From NCBI GenBank assembly GCA_036389675.1, contig DASVWI010000021.1, positions 434,001 to 498,000 of the forward strand: 64,000 nucleotides of DNA, written 5' to 3'. This document shows positions 41,782 through 50,396 of this stretch, one piece after another; within the stretch, counting starts at the first letter, position 1; every line of letters starts with the position of its first letter. Below the pieces are notes generated by a model. That model saw only the letters and a list, made by a program, of their open reading frames with translations, did not search any database and was not told the DNA's origin. The stretch is from DASQYE01 sp036389675 (GTDB lineage: Bacteria; Acidobacteriota; Blastocatellia; Pyrinomonadales; Pyrinomonadaceae). Made by a program: the position numbers and the translations under genes.

Positions 41782-42741
41782 TCACCTGTGAATCAGATCA
41801 AGCGCCGTGACGAGCACGCCCGTGTTCGATGAGACGTTGATGCGTATGACGGCTGGCGGCGGCTCGCTCTGCGAGAGGCTGAGGCCGCGCGTCGTGGCGT
41901 CGCGCTCGCCTCTGGTCTGCGCCTGCCCGTAGGTCTTCTTGCTCTTGACCATCTTGGCCTGTGCGTTCATGCCCGCCCCGACCTGTGCCCACATCGTCGA
42001 AGAAGGACGCCAGGGGCACTTGCCCTGATTCTGGCGGCAGTAGTTGACCAGATCGTCCTCGATGGGCACGCCCGGCAGTGGCTCGCGCGTGACGACGATG
42101 TAGAGACGCTCAGTGCCCGGCTTGGCGTCGAAGGTGAACCAGCGCAGCCGCTCTTCCGCTGCCGTGCTCGCCGGCACTTCATAGGGTACGTGCGCCTCGA
42201 CGTAGTTGCCGCCCTCATCCAGTTGCGCGTCCGGGTAGATCATAACGGGATCGCCGTTATCCGTCGTGTTGAAGATGTACAGATAGCCGTCCGTGTTCGT
42301 CTCCATGGAGACGCGCACGCGGTCGCCCGTGCGAAACTCTCTGTCGGGGTCAACACGCACGGCGTCGCCGTTGGCGTCGCGCATGAAAAGCGTGTAGCCG
42401 AGACCGATGGGCGCGGAAGTTGAAACCGTGGCGGTCGTGTTGTTGCTTGAAGCGGTCGTCGTCGTGGTCACTGGCTTGACACGCGACGAAGAGGTTTGAC
42501 TGGTCGTGGTTCTGTTCGTGCTGCTGGTTCTGACGGGCGGTCGCCTGCGGCGGCGCGGCGCGCCGCTGCCCGCCTTGCCCGTGTTGCCAGTGCTGACGCC
42601 GGCGCTGACCGCAGCCGTCGGCCTTGACGTAAGAAACGCGCCGCGCACGCCCTCTTCTTCGTCCTGCGCCTGCACGCATACCGCAGAGACGCCCACGACG
42701 AGCGCCGTCAGGATGGATAAACCGTGAATCTTGAAACGCAT
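41782..42741 (-). CDS. Secreted DUF4384 protein
   Basis: 319 residues; AGGAG lies 9 nt before the ATG. Signal peptide to about residue 26 (VCVQAQ). A Thr/Ser/Arg-rich linker spans 45-110. The DUF4384 domain (about 112-225) starts LGYTLFMRDANGDAVRVDPDREFRTGDRVRVSMETNTDGYLYIFN and contains the conserved GDPVMIYPD. DUF4384 is a beta-rich domain that repeatedly accompanies caspase, CHAT and kinase proteins. The C-terminus has a Cys pair (CRQNQGKCPW) and a beta-strand end. Located between the CHAT and kinase genes. Confidence 0.9.
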   Translation of the reverse strand: MRFKIHGLSILTALVVGVSAVCVQAQDEEEGVRGAFLTSRPTAAVSAGVSTGNTGKAGSGAPRRRRRPPVRTSSTNRTTTSQTSSSRVKPVTTTTTASSNNTTATVSTSAPIGLGYTLFMRDANGDAVRVDPDREFRTGDRVRVSMETNTDGYLYIFNTTDNGDPVMIYPDAQLDEGGNYVEAHVPYEVPASTAAEERLRWFTFDAKPGTERLYIVVTREPLPGVPIEDDLVNYCRQNQGKCPWRPSSTMWAQVGAGMNAQAKMVKSKKTYGQAQTRGERDATTRGLSLSQSEPPPAVIRINVSSNTGVLVTALDLIHR

Positions 42742-42890
42742 CTAATGACTCCTGTTATGAATCGAGTGTGGACGGAAAGCCGGGGCTTTCCATCCAATGT
42801 TTGTCAAATCGCAGAAAGATGGCCGGGCGTACTCGTGTGGCCTCTCGCGGAGAAAGTGAGAATAGCATCATCTTTATGGACGCGTCCGTG

Positions 42891-45026
42891 TCACTTATGC
42901 TCGATGCGTATATCAAAGACGACGGGCTCGTCCTTCGCTCTCGCCGCAGGCACTTTAACGGACACCGTCGGTTCCACGCCAGCACCACTGTTGACGTTGG
43001 TTGAGGGCACGTTTGCCTTGTGCTGCGCCTGAAATTCTTTGAACGCGGCCTGTTCTTCCTCTGAAAGCTCGCTTCCCGCCTCGGCATTAAGGAAAGCGGG
43101 CGCGCTGAGCGGCGTCGGCGAAAAGATGATGGTCCAATATTCCGTGCCTTCCGTCTTGTCCAACTGTATCCAGTTGCCCTCGCCATCGGGGAAGGCGAAA
43201 TCCGTGCCCGCGCCGACCTCGTTGGTGTCCACGCCCGAGGCTTCGATGGGCTTCGCGGTCAAAAAGGTCGTCGGCACATTGCCTTCGCCCGGGCCGACGA
43301 CGTACAGGTAGCCGTCCTCGCTCGGCGTGAAATGAAACCTGAACTTCTGACCGGAAGCGAGCGGGACGACGCCGGCGACGCGCGCCGAAGGAGTGCCCTT
43401 GGATGCTCCCGCCACCTCAAGAAAATAACTGAGCGTCTCCCTCATTTCCGCAGCCGTGGTCGGCGTGGTCGTCGTCTCCTTGCCTGCGTCCGTGGGCACA
43501 TTGGTTTTCGTCTCTGCCGGCTTCTCCTCCTTCATACGGCTCCAAAGGAGCACGCCGCCTCCGACGCCTGCGAGCAGCAGAAGCCCCAGCACACCCGCGA
43601 TGATAGGCACAACGGGCGAGCGCCCCTTTTGCGGCGGCGCGGCGGCGGGCGTGTATGAAGGCGTCTGAGCATAAGAGGGCGTCGGGGAATAAGCAGGCGG
43701 CGGCTGTTGCTGCTGCGGCGGCGCAGCCTGCGCGCTTGCCGAGAGGGCCGAGGGATTGGTCGCAATCGTCGGCATCGGCGGCGCGTTGTGATGCGTGCTC
43801 GAAGCGTTCGGAGGCGGCGGCGCTTGCACGGGAGGCGAAGGCTGGGCCGACGATGATGGCGCGCCTGCGTTCGGCCTCGGCGGCGCATCCAGAGTCATAA
43901 TAGTCGGAGCATGAACGTCTGCGTTCGTGCTGCGCGCTTCCGGCAGCTCGCCCGAAAACTGTGCGGGCGTGCCGGCGGGGTTAGTGCCCAGAGAGGTTGC
44001 CGCTGGTGTGGTCGCCTGTCGCGCGCCTGAGCTTCCAAGCTCCTGCGCCAGACCGGCGTCGACGAGCGCCGTGTGAAGCTCGCTCGCCACTTCTCCGGCT
44101 GTCGATTGCCTCTGGCTTCGGTCTTTCGCCATCGCGCGCGCAATGGCGCGGCTGAATGCTTCCGGCACGTCCGGCATCAACTCATGCAAGGGCGGCGGCA
44201 TGACCGAGACGTGCTCGCGCCTGAGCTCTTGCAGGGTGCGTCCCATGAAGGGCTTGCGGCCCGCGATCAACTCGTAGAAGACAGCGCCGAGGCTGTAGAT
44301 GTCCGCGCGCCCGTCGACCTCCGTGCCGCCGTCGTCCGAGACCTCGCCCCATTGCTCCGGCGACATGTAGTAGGGCGTGCCGAGGACCTGACCCGCGACC
44401 GTCAGGGCCGTCGTGCCCGAAGCGTCCGAGCCCGCCACCTCGCTGATCTTGGCGATGCCGAGGTCAAGCAGCTTGACGAAGGACTGTCCGCCCTCTGAGG
44501 GCTTGCCCATCATGATGTTTTCCGGTTTGAGGTCGCGATGCACCACGCCCTGCGCGTGCGCGGCGTTGAGCACACTCATAACGGGCTCAAGGGCAGTGTA
44601 AGCTTCCGCCGGAGTGAAACGCCCGCGCGCCTTCAGCTCGGCGTCGAGCGTGTGGCCCTCGACGTATTCCATGACCATGTAGATGAGGCCGTCCGCCGTG
44701 GTGCGAAGATCGTAGACGGTGACGGCGTTCGGATGACGAAAGCGGCGCGCGGCCTGACCCTCGCGGCGAAAGCGGCGCAGCCATTCGGCGTTGCTGCGCA
44801 TCTGCGGGGGCAGCACCTTGATCGCCACCCGGTCGCCCAGAAGGATATGTCTGGCGCGATAGACCGCGCCCATGCCGCCTTTGCCGAGCAACGCTTCGAC
44901 GTGATACTGCCCGTCCAGAACCTGATCGACGATGCTGGTCGGGTCGTTTTCGAGCACTTCGCCGTCGAGCGCGCAAAAGCTCGTGCCATCTTCATATTTC
45001 GCGTTACAGACCGGACAATACTTCAT
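42891..45026 (-). CDS. Membrane Ser/Thr protein kinase with outward DUF4384 domain
   Basis: 711 residues. N-terminal zinc-ribbon-like YCPVCNAKYEDGTSFCALDG (C4, C7, C18). Kinase domain about 41-310: Gly loop GKGGMGAVY (48-56), Lys70, HRDLKPEN (163-170), DLG (188-190), SPE (222-224); all catalytic residues present. A Pro/Ser/Gln-rich linker precedes a single membrane helix (472-495). The outer part ends in a DUF4384 domain (about 545-690, FRFHFTPSEDGYLYVVGPGEGNVPTTFL). Its layout suggests the DUF4384 senses something outside and the kinase signals inside. No phosphatase gene is adjacent. Confidence 0.94.
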   Translation of the reverse strand: MKYCPVCNAKYEDGTSFCALDGEVLENDPTSIVDQVLDGQYHVEALLGKGGMGAVYRARHILLGDRVAIKVLPPQMRSNAEWLRRFRREGQAARRFRHPNAVTVYDLRTTADGLIYMVMEYVEGHTLDAELKARGRFTPAEAYTALEPVMSVLNAAHAQGVVHRDLKPENIMMGKPSEGGQSFVKLLDLGIAKISEVAGSDASGTTALTVAGQVLGTPYYMSPEQWGEVSDDGGTEVDGRADIYSLGAVFYELIAGRKPFMGRTLQELRREHVSVMPPPLHELMPDVPEAFSRAIARAMAKDRSQRQSTAGEVASELHTALVDAGLAQELGSSGARQATTPAATSLGTNPAGTPAQFSGELPEARSTNADVHAPTIMTLDAPPRPNAGAPSSSAQPSPPVQAPPPPNASSTHHNAPPMPTIATNPSALSASAQAAPPQQQQPPPAYSPTPSYAQTPSYTPAAAPPQKGRSPVVPIIAGVLGLLLLAGVGGGVLLWSRMKEEKPAETKTNVPTDAGKETTTTPTTAAEMRETLSYFLEVAGASKGTPSARVAGVVPLASGQKFRFHFTPSEDGYLYVVGPGEGNVPTTFLTAKPIEASGVDTNEVGAGTDFAFPDGEGNWIQLDKTEGTEYWTIIFSPTPLSAPAFLNAEAGSELSEEEQAAFKEFQAQHKANVPSTNVNSGAGVEPTVSVKVPAARAKDEPVVFDIRIEHK

Positions 45027-45184
45027 GTAATTATTTGCTGGCTATGATTGCTAACCGAAGTGCCACCGAGACGCCTCGGCTTGATGAGATTCCACGAGTG
45101 GGCTTCAAATTCCTTCTCTTCAACTCGACACTCGCGTCGGGCAGCGCACGAGAGGTTGTTCGACAGAGCTACAGTTTAGCATAA

Positions 45185-45270
45185 AGCAAGGATGAAGGCA
45201 GAAGGATGAAGAAAAAGCCATCAAGCCGTCACAGCATCCCTTTCATCGTTGCCGCCTTCATCCCTTCCCT
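45185..45270. repeat. GGATGAA-family palindrome at the end of the glucan phosphorylase gene
   Basis: GCAAGGATGAAGGCAGAAGG (45186-45205) faces TTTCATCGTTGCCGCCTTCATCCC (45241-45264). The last codons and the stop of the glucan phosphorylase gene (45258) lie inside the right arm. Confidence 0.75.
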
Positions 45271-47438
45271 TCGTCCCGCGTGTAAATCTTCTGCGCGTAC
45301 TCGTGAACCATACGGTCGCTGTTGAAGGCCGGCACGAGCGTTTCAATTGAGCGCTTCATCATCGCCACCCAGCGATGCGGGATGCGGTCTGCGCCGCGCT
45401 CGTAGTAGAGCGGCACGACCTCTCGTTCGAGCGCGTGATAGAGCGATTCGGCGTCGCGCGAGTCGGTCGCTTCCACCTCCGAATCTTCGCTCAGGTCGCC
45501 GATGGCAAAACCGTTCGTGCCGTCGTAGCCCTCGACCCACCACCCGTCTAGGATGGAGAGGTTGAGCCCGCCGTTCATCGCCACCTTCTCGCCGCTCGTC
45601 CCGGAAGCTTCCAGCGGGCGGCGCGGGACGTTGAGCCACACGTCGACGGACTGAACGAGCTGGCGCGCGATCTCCTGATCGTAATCTTGCAGGAAAACCG
45701 CCCGGTGACGAACCAGCGGGTCGTATTTCCAGAGCGCCAGCTGCTGTAGAATGAACTTCGCGCCCTGATCTTGCGGGTGCGCCTTACCGGCGAAGACGAA
45801 CTGCACGGGGCGGTCCGCGTCGTTGATCAGGCGCAGCAGCCTGTGCGGGTCTGTCAGGAGCAGACTCCAGCGCTTGTAGGCGGCGACGCGCCGCGCGAAG
45901 CCTATGATCAGGGCTTCGGGGTCGAACATGGTGCGCGCCGACTCAGTGTACTCCATGCTCTCGTTGCGAGAGAGCCGCGCGTGAAAAGAGCGATGACGTA
46001 TGAAGGCGACGAGCCGCTGTTTTTGCAGAAGGTGTGCCTGCCACAAGTCTTCGTCGGAAATCTTCTCGACGACTTCGCGCCAGCTATCCTGATCGCTGAT
46101 GCGCTCCTGCCAGTCGCGGCCAATGTGTTTCTCATAGATGGCGCGCAGCAGCGGCGACACCCACGTCGGGGCGTGGACGCCGTTGGTGACGTGTGTGATC
46201 GGAATCTCGTCGAGCGAAGCGCTCTCGGGCCACATGTCCCGCCACAGTATGCGCGACACTTCGCCGTGCTTCCGACTGACGCCGTTGGTCGAGCGACACA
46301 TCCTGATCGCCAGCGGGGTCAGCCCGTAAGCTTCCCGCTCGTTGCCTGGACGCACGCGCCCCATATTGATAAAGCCGTCGGGCGAGAGCTTGAGCGCCTG
46401 CTCGTAATGCGCGCCGAAACATTTGGCGACCAGCGCCGGGTCGAATTCGTCGTTACCGGCGGCGATGGGCGTATGCGTGGTGAAGACGCAGCGCTCGCGC
46501 ACTATATTCGCCGCGTCGTTAAAGCTCAGCTCGGGTCGGGCGGCTAAAAGCTCGCGGGCCAATTCAAGCGTGAGGAATGCCGAGTGGCCCTCGTTCAAGT
46601 GATAGACGTGCGGCTCTACTTTGAGCGCGCGGAGCAGGCGCACGCCCCCTATGCCGAGCATCATCTCCTGCACGATTCTGGTCTCGCGGTCGCCGCCGTA
46701 GAGGTGGCCCGTCACCAGCCTGTCCGTCTCTTCATTCTCCGCGATGTCCGTGTCGAGCAGGTAGAGCGAGACGCGCCCGACGCTGGCGCGCCATGCTTGC
46801 GCGCGCACCGTGCGCCCGCGCATCTCGACCTCGATCACGAGCGGAGCGCCCGCTTCGTCCGTCACACGCCTGATCGGAAGCTGTGACGCGTGCGTCTCGC
46901 CGTAATGCTCTTCCTGCCAGCCGTCGCGCCTGAGTCGCTGCCGGAAATATCCGTAGCGGTAGAGCAGCCCGACGGCCACGAGCGGCAAGCGCAGGTCGCT
47001 GGCGCTCTTTAAGTGGTCGCCCGCGAGCATGCCTAATCCGCCTGAATAGAGCGGGAGCGAATTGTGTATGCCATACTCGGCGCAGAAATAGGCGACGGGC
47101 CGCTCAAGGGTAATCTTTGGCACGCCGTCGGGCGTCCAGGGGCGCTCGTCGGCCATGTACTCTTTGAAGTTTGCGGCCAGACGCTCGACGCGCTCGTTAT
47201 AGACGGGATCGGTCGCCATCTGCATGATGCGATACTCGGCTGTCTCGGCCAGCAGTCGACGCGGGTTATGCTCACACTCTTCCCAGACGGCAGGGTCAAG
47301 GTCACGAAATACAGCCGCGCCGTCCGCGCCCCAGCTCCACCAGTAATTCCAGGCAAGGCGCTCAAGCGGACGCAGCGGCAAAGGCAGTGCCGGCCCGGAC
47401 GTTTGAGCTTCCTCGATCTCTTCAGGCAATTGAACCAT
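45258..47438 (-). CDS. glgP: Alpha-glucan phosphorylase
   Basis: 726 residues from ATG 47438 (AGGA 5 nt upstream). This is the shorter alpha-glucan phosphorylase type (near 700-860 residues) that releases glucose-1-phosphate from glycogen or maltodextrins. Signature parts are PVAYFCAEYGIHNSLPLYSGGLGMLAGDHLKSASDL near 115-150, NEGHSAF, and the PLP-lysine segment EASGTSGEKVAMNGGLNLSILDGWW. The last residues (RDEGKG) are encoded by an intergenic palindrome. No glycogen synthase or branching enzyme is adjacent. Confidence 0.95.
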   Translation of the reverse strand: MVQLPEEIEEAQTSGPALPLPLRPLERLAWNYWWSWGADGAAVFRDLDPAVWEECEHNPRRLLAETAEYRIMQMATDPVYNERVERLAANFKEYMADERPWTPDGVPKITLERPVAYFCAEYGIHNSLPLYSGGLGMLAGDHLKSASDLRLPLVAVGLLYRYGYFRQRLRRDGWQEEHYGETHASQLPIRRVTDEAGAPLVIEVEMRGRTVRAQAWRASVGRVSLYLLDTDIAENEETDRLVTGHLYGGDRETRIVQEMMLGIGGVRLLRALKVEPHVYHLNEGHSAFLTLELARELLAARPELSFNDAANIVRERCVFTTHTPIAAGNDEFDPALVAKCFGAHYEQALKLSPDGFINMGRVRPGNEREAYGLTPLAIRMCRSTNGVSRKHGEVSRILWRDMWPESASLDEIPITHVTNGVHAPTWVSPLLRAIYEKHIGRDWQERISDQDSWREVVEKISDEDLWQAHLLQKQRLVAFIRHRSFHARLSRNESMEYTESARTMFDPEALIIGFARRVAAYKRWSLLLTDPHRLLRLINDADRPVQFVFAGKAHPQDQGAKFILQQLALWKYDPLVRHRAVFLQDYDQEIARQLVQSVDVWLNVPRRPLEASGTSGEKVAMNGGLNLSILDGWWVEGYDGTNGFAIGDLSEDSEVEATDSRDAESLYHALEREVVPLYYERGADRIPHRWVAMMKRSIETLVPAFNSDRMVHEYAQKIYTRDEGKG

Positions 47439-47456
47439 CAATCCTACCTTATGCGG

Positions 47457-48020
47457 TCAGCTATCACCGAACTTGTGATTATTCAAAAACACTCTCATAT
47501 CGCCCGGCAAAAAAAAGACCAGGCGAATCTCCCGGACACTCGACTCATGATCGGCAAGAAAACGCTCTATGGCAGCGGACGCGACACGCGCGGCCTCTTC
47601 GCGCGGATAAGCGTATGCGCCGGTTGAAATGGCCGGGAAAGCGACTGAAGCAAGCCCATGGCGCGCGGCGAGCGCAAGCGAGTTCCCGTAGCAAGCGGCC
47701 AGCAGCTCGCCCTCAAGCCCGTTATGACGACCATAGATAGGGCCGACCGTGTGTATCACATAACGCGCCGGAAGGTCGCCGCCCGTGGTAATGACCGCTT
47801 CGCCCGTCGGCAAGCCTTTCGCGTAGCGCGTCCGGCGAATCTCCAGGCATTCTTCCAGAATACGCGCCCCGCCCGCCCTGTGTATCGCTCCGTCAACACC
47901 GCCGCCGCCCATCAGGCTGGAGTTCGCTGCATTGACAACGGCGTCCACCTCCTGCCGCGTAATATCACCGGCGAGAACAAGAACGCGACCGCTCAGAAAA
48001 TCATGTGCTTCTTCTTCCAC
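47457..48020 (-). CDS. Macrodomain protein, O-acetyl-ADP-ribose deacetylase type
   Basis: 187 residues from GTG 48020. The macrodomain covers the whole protein: GDITRQEVDAVVNAANSSLMGGGGVDGAIHRAGG, GEAVITTGGDLPARYVIHTVGP and AFPAISTGAYAYPREEAA are the MacroD/YmdB motifs that bind ADP-ribose and hydrolyse O-acetyl-ADP-ribose or ADP-ribose on proteins. It lies 18 bp upstream of the glucan phosphorylase gene on the same strand, so the two are probably co-transcribed. There is no obvious ADP-ribosyl transferase or sirtuin gene nearby. Confidence 0.93.
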   Translation of the reverse strand: MEEEAHDFLSGRVLVLAGDITRQEVDAVVNAANSSLMGGGGVDGAIHRAGGARILEECLEIRRTRYAKGLPTGEAVITTGGDLPARYVIHTVGPIYGRHNGLEGELLAACYGNSLALAARHGLASVAFPAISTGAYAYPREEAARVASAAIERFLADHESSVREIRLVFFLPGDMRVFLNNHKFGDS

Positions 48021-48030
48021 AACTAAAAAG

Positions 48031-48099
48031 CATTGACGAGGGACAAGTTAAAGAACTCGTCTTTCAGACAAGTCACACATCACTTGTCACTCGTCAATG
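48031..48099. repeat. TGACAAG-family palindrome
   Basis: CATTGACGAGGGACAAGT (48031-48048) pairs with ACTTGTCACTCGTCAATG (48082-48099), one mismatch; the middle carries further TGACAAG-like words. It gives the last codons and the stop of the gene at 48087-48437. Confidence 0.85.
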
Positions 48100-48437
48100 C
48101 TCTCATCTTCCCCGCGCGGCTCGACAGTGATTTCATCAAACATGTCCTGAAGACGCAGGGCCTGAGCGATGCCCTTGGCTTTATGCTCTGTGAGCGGGTG
48201 TTCGGGGTCTGTGCTGGCAATCTCGAACAGTCGTTCGTCAAGCATACGGACGCCGAGCAGGCCGAGCGCGACGCCCGGCGCGACCTCTATCTCGCCCATG
48301 TTATGGATACGAAACCGCCCCGTCTGCTCGACCCAGTCTTCGATGAAGGGGTCGCGCAGCGCATGCTCGGCTTCTGATTCGGAGAGGTAAGCACCTTCCA
48401 CGATAAGACAGTATTCGCGTCCGCTATTGGTCTTCAT
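48087..48437 (-). CDS. Protein of unknown function
   Basis: 116 residues, acidic, mixed alpha/beta, no signal peptide. Motifs such as REYCLIVEGAYLSESEAEHALRDPFIEDWVEQTGRFRIHNMG do not match a family I know. The end (DESIDE) is encoded by the palindrome, so the original end may have been some residues earlier. It is upstream of the macrodomain gene on the same strand (66-bp gap filled by the repeat), so a shared transcript is possible. Confidence 0.6.
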   Translation of the reverse strand: MKTNSGREYCLIVEGAYLSESEAEHALRDPFIEDWVEQTGRFRIHNMGEIEVAPGVALGLLGVRMLDERLFEIASTDPEHPLTEHKAKGIAQALRLQDMFDEITVEPRGEDESIDE

Positions 48438-48569
48438 GGCGCAGGCCGGGTTTTGACGCTCCTCTTGTAGTCGAGAAAGCTTTTTTCCAGAGACACGAAG
48501 CTGTCACTTTACCACTGCCGGGCGGGGAGCGCCAAAGAGTATGGAGGGGTGAAAAGATTTCGGCCCGAA

Positions 48570-48610
48570 AACCGAAAACGCCGGCGGGGACTTATCCCCC
48601 GTCGGCGTTT
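48570..48610 (-). terminator. Terminator of the VWFA-like gene
   Basis: AAACGCCGGCGGGG (48576-48589) pairs with 48597-48610, one G-T pair; 7-nt loop; followed on the minus strand by TTTTCGGTTTT. Confidence 0.85.
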
Positions 48611-48637
48611 GTCTTCACTGAGGTCGATTGAGAGCCT

Positions 48638-49387
48638 TTAGTAGGCCGTGCTGGTCTGCTCGTTGAGCGTGCGGCTCAAGCGCTCGAAGTAGGAGTCGAA
48701 AGTGACGAAGCTCGTGCCCTGAAAGAAGGCGCGACCACCCGTCTCGCTCGACAAGCGATTCAGAGCGCCCTGACCGTAGATGGCCGCCGTGCTGTTAAAG
48801 CTCGTCACGCCGACCGTCGGCGCAAAGAAAGAATAGACGGCGACGTTGCGGCGCTTGGCCTCACGAATCGCGCGCTGCATATCCATAGGATTGACGACCT
48901 CCGAGATATCATTGCCGCGCGAAAGGTCCAGCCCGTCCGAGACGAGCAAGATAGCATTGCGGTTCGTGCCGCTCGAATCGAAACGACGCAGCGCCTCTAT
49001 GACGCCGACGTAAGGATTGTAAGGCGAGCCGCTCGCGCTTGCCCTAGGGATGCGAAGCGCATCGGACGCTTTCTGAAGATCATCCGTGAACGGCTGACGC
49101 ACTTGCAGCGATCCGCTCGTGATGTATCCGACCATCACGCGCGAGCCCGCCGGCAAAGCGCGTATGAACTCGCGCGTGACCTTCAATTCCGAGCCGACGC
49201 GAGCGACCACATCGTCCTGAATAAGCACCGCCAGATTCAAAGGCGCGTCGACGTGGCTTTTCGACGCGGCCAGCTTCTCGTTCTTATCCGCTAAGGAGTT
49301 GGCCGCGATGACCGTCGTGCCGCCGAACGTGACCGCGGCCAGAATTAAAGCCGCGAAGATCGAGAACAATTTTCTTATATTTAACAT
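48638..49387 (-). CDS. Secreted VWFA-like protein with degenerate metal site
   Basis: 249 residues from ATG 49387 (AAGGG about 10 nt upstream). A signal peptide or anchor lies at about 5-30. The rest resembles the VWFA-related domain common in acidobacterial secreted proteins: ILLVSDGLDLSRGND, GGRAFFQ, AIREAKRRNVAVYSFFAP. The metal-site (MIDAS) motif DxSxS, expected after the first strand, reads LIQDDVVARVG, so it has been lost. It may be a scaffold rather than an active adhesin. It is the only gene between two terminators. Confidence 0.8.
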   Translation of the reverse strand: MLNIRKLFSIFAALILAAVTFGGTTVIAANSLADKNEKLAASKSHVDAPLNLAVLIQDDVVARVGSELKVTREFIRALPAGSRVMVGYITSGSLQVRQPFTDDLQKASDALRIPRASASGSPYNPYVGVIEALRRFDSSGTNRNAILLVSDGLDLSRGNDISEVVNPMDMQRAIREAKRRNVAVYSFFAPTVGVTSFNSTAAIYGQGALNRLSSETGGRAFFQGTSFVTFDSYFERLSRTLNEQTSTAY

Positions 49388-49661
49388 CTCTTTTACCCTT
49401 TTCCCTTTGCCGATCAAGCCTCGGCAACTCTTTTCCACCCTCTTGCAAAAGAAAGGCGCGGCTGGCTCAAAATCTCCGTTCGCGCTCTCTCAGTGGCCCG
49501 TTTACAGGGCTGAATTTTCGTGCTGTTAAGATGCCCGTGCGCGCCTAAACGTGGCCTGCGAAAGCTGACGTATAAGGGCTCGGAAGGAAGGGCGCGAAAG
49601 CCTGAAAAGGGGAGGGCGGGCGGCTGACGAAGGTGGCTGAACCAGCGCCTTTCGCGCTCAT

Positions 49662-50132
49662 TTATTTCGGCGCGTGGAGCGAGCAAACGCCCGTCGGGTC
49701 GCAGGGAGGCGGAACGCCGAAGAGCTTGTAGCGGCGGGCGGCGAGCCAGCGGTAAAAAAGCGCGCCGAAGGTTGTAAAAGGCCAGACGGAGAGTACGGGC
49801 GCGAGCAGACGCCAGCCCGGAAGCACACGCATCAGCGCCATCCAAGCCCCGTAACCGGCAGACCAGCGACCGTCAGGCGTGCGCGCATGCATCTCCTCGT
49901 TCAACTGCTGAAAGGTGTATGGCGCGGCGCTGCTCAACACTTCCGGGTCGCGATAATCCAGCCAGATGATTCTACGGTGGCGATCAAAGGGCTCGACCTT
50001 GCCCCGCATCCACTGGCACAGCGGACATTGCCCGTCCGTATAAACTTCTATCCGCTCGGTCTCGCTCAAAAAGGTTCTCTCTCCCGCGTAATTCAACGCT
50101 ACTGATCGCCAGCATCTATCTGACATGCCCAT
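49662..50132 (-). CDS. DCC-family (DUF393) thiol-disulfide protein
   Basis: 156 residues from ATG 50132 (ATG 50126 also possible; no clear ribosome site). The family motif YTDGQCPLCQ has the CxxC pair at 36-39, followed by WLDYRD, the helical middle, and RYKLFGVPPPCDPTGVC near the end. DCC proteins have a thioredoxin-like fold and are thought to act in disulfide chemistry; physiological partners are unknown. No signal peptide is seen. It is divergent from msrP across the palindrome at 50.2 kb. Confidence 0.85.
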   Translation of the reverse strand: MGMSDRCWRSVALNYAGERTFLSETERIEVYTDGQCPLCQWMRGKVEPFDRHRRIIWLDYRDPEVLSSAAPYTFQQLNEEMHARTPDGRWSAGYGAWMALMRVLPGWRLLAPVLSVWPFTTFGALFYRWLAARRYKLFGVPPPCDPTGVCSLHAPK

Positions 50133-50192
50133 TTTAACACGAAACAGCACGGGAAGTGGCCGGGGCAGAACGCGCCATGGTGATGTAAAATA

Positions 50193-50268
50193 AGGTCAGT
50201 ACCGCCTGCGGTAGCGGGCGGGTCTCCAACATTGAGCACCCGCCCGCTACCGCAGGCGGTACTGACCT
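50193..50268. repeat. Hairpin with 31-bp perfect arms (second copy)
   Basis: Left arm 50193-50223 (AGGTCAGTACCGCCTGCGGT...) is perfectly complementary to 50238-50268, 14-nt loop CTCCAACATTGAGC. Both arms are identical to those at 34.0 kb; only the loop differs. It lies upstream of msrP. Confidence 0.92.
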
Positions 50269-50396
50269 GAATTTCTTTTTCGACCGCTGCGGGGTCTAAT
50301 GTTTGTGTGGAGAACCGAATGAGCGCCCGCGCCCGTATTTAAGAGTACGAAGCCCGTGGGGCGAGATCAAAAGGTCTTCGACGGAAGTGAAGCGAG

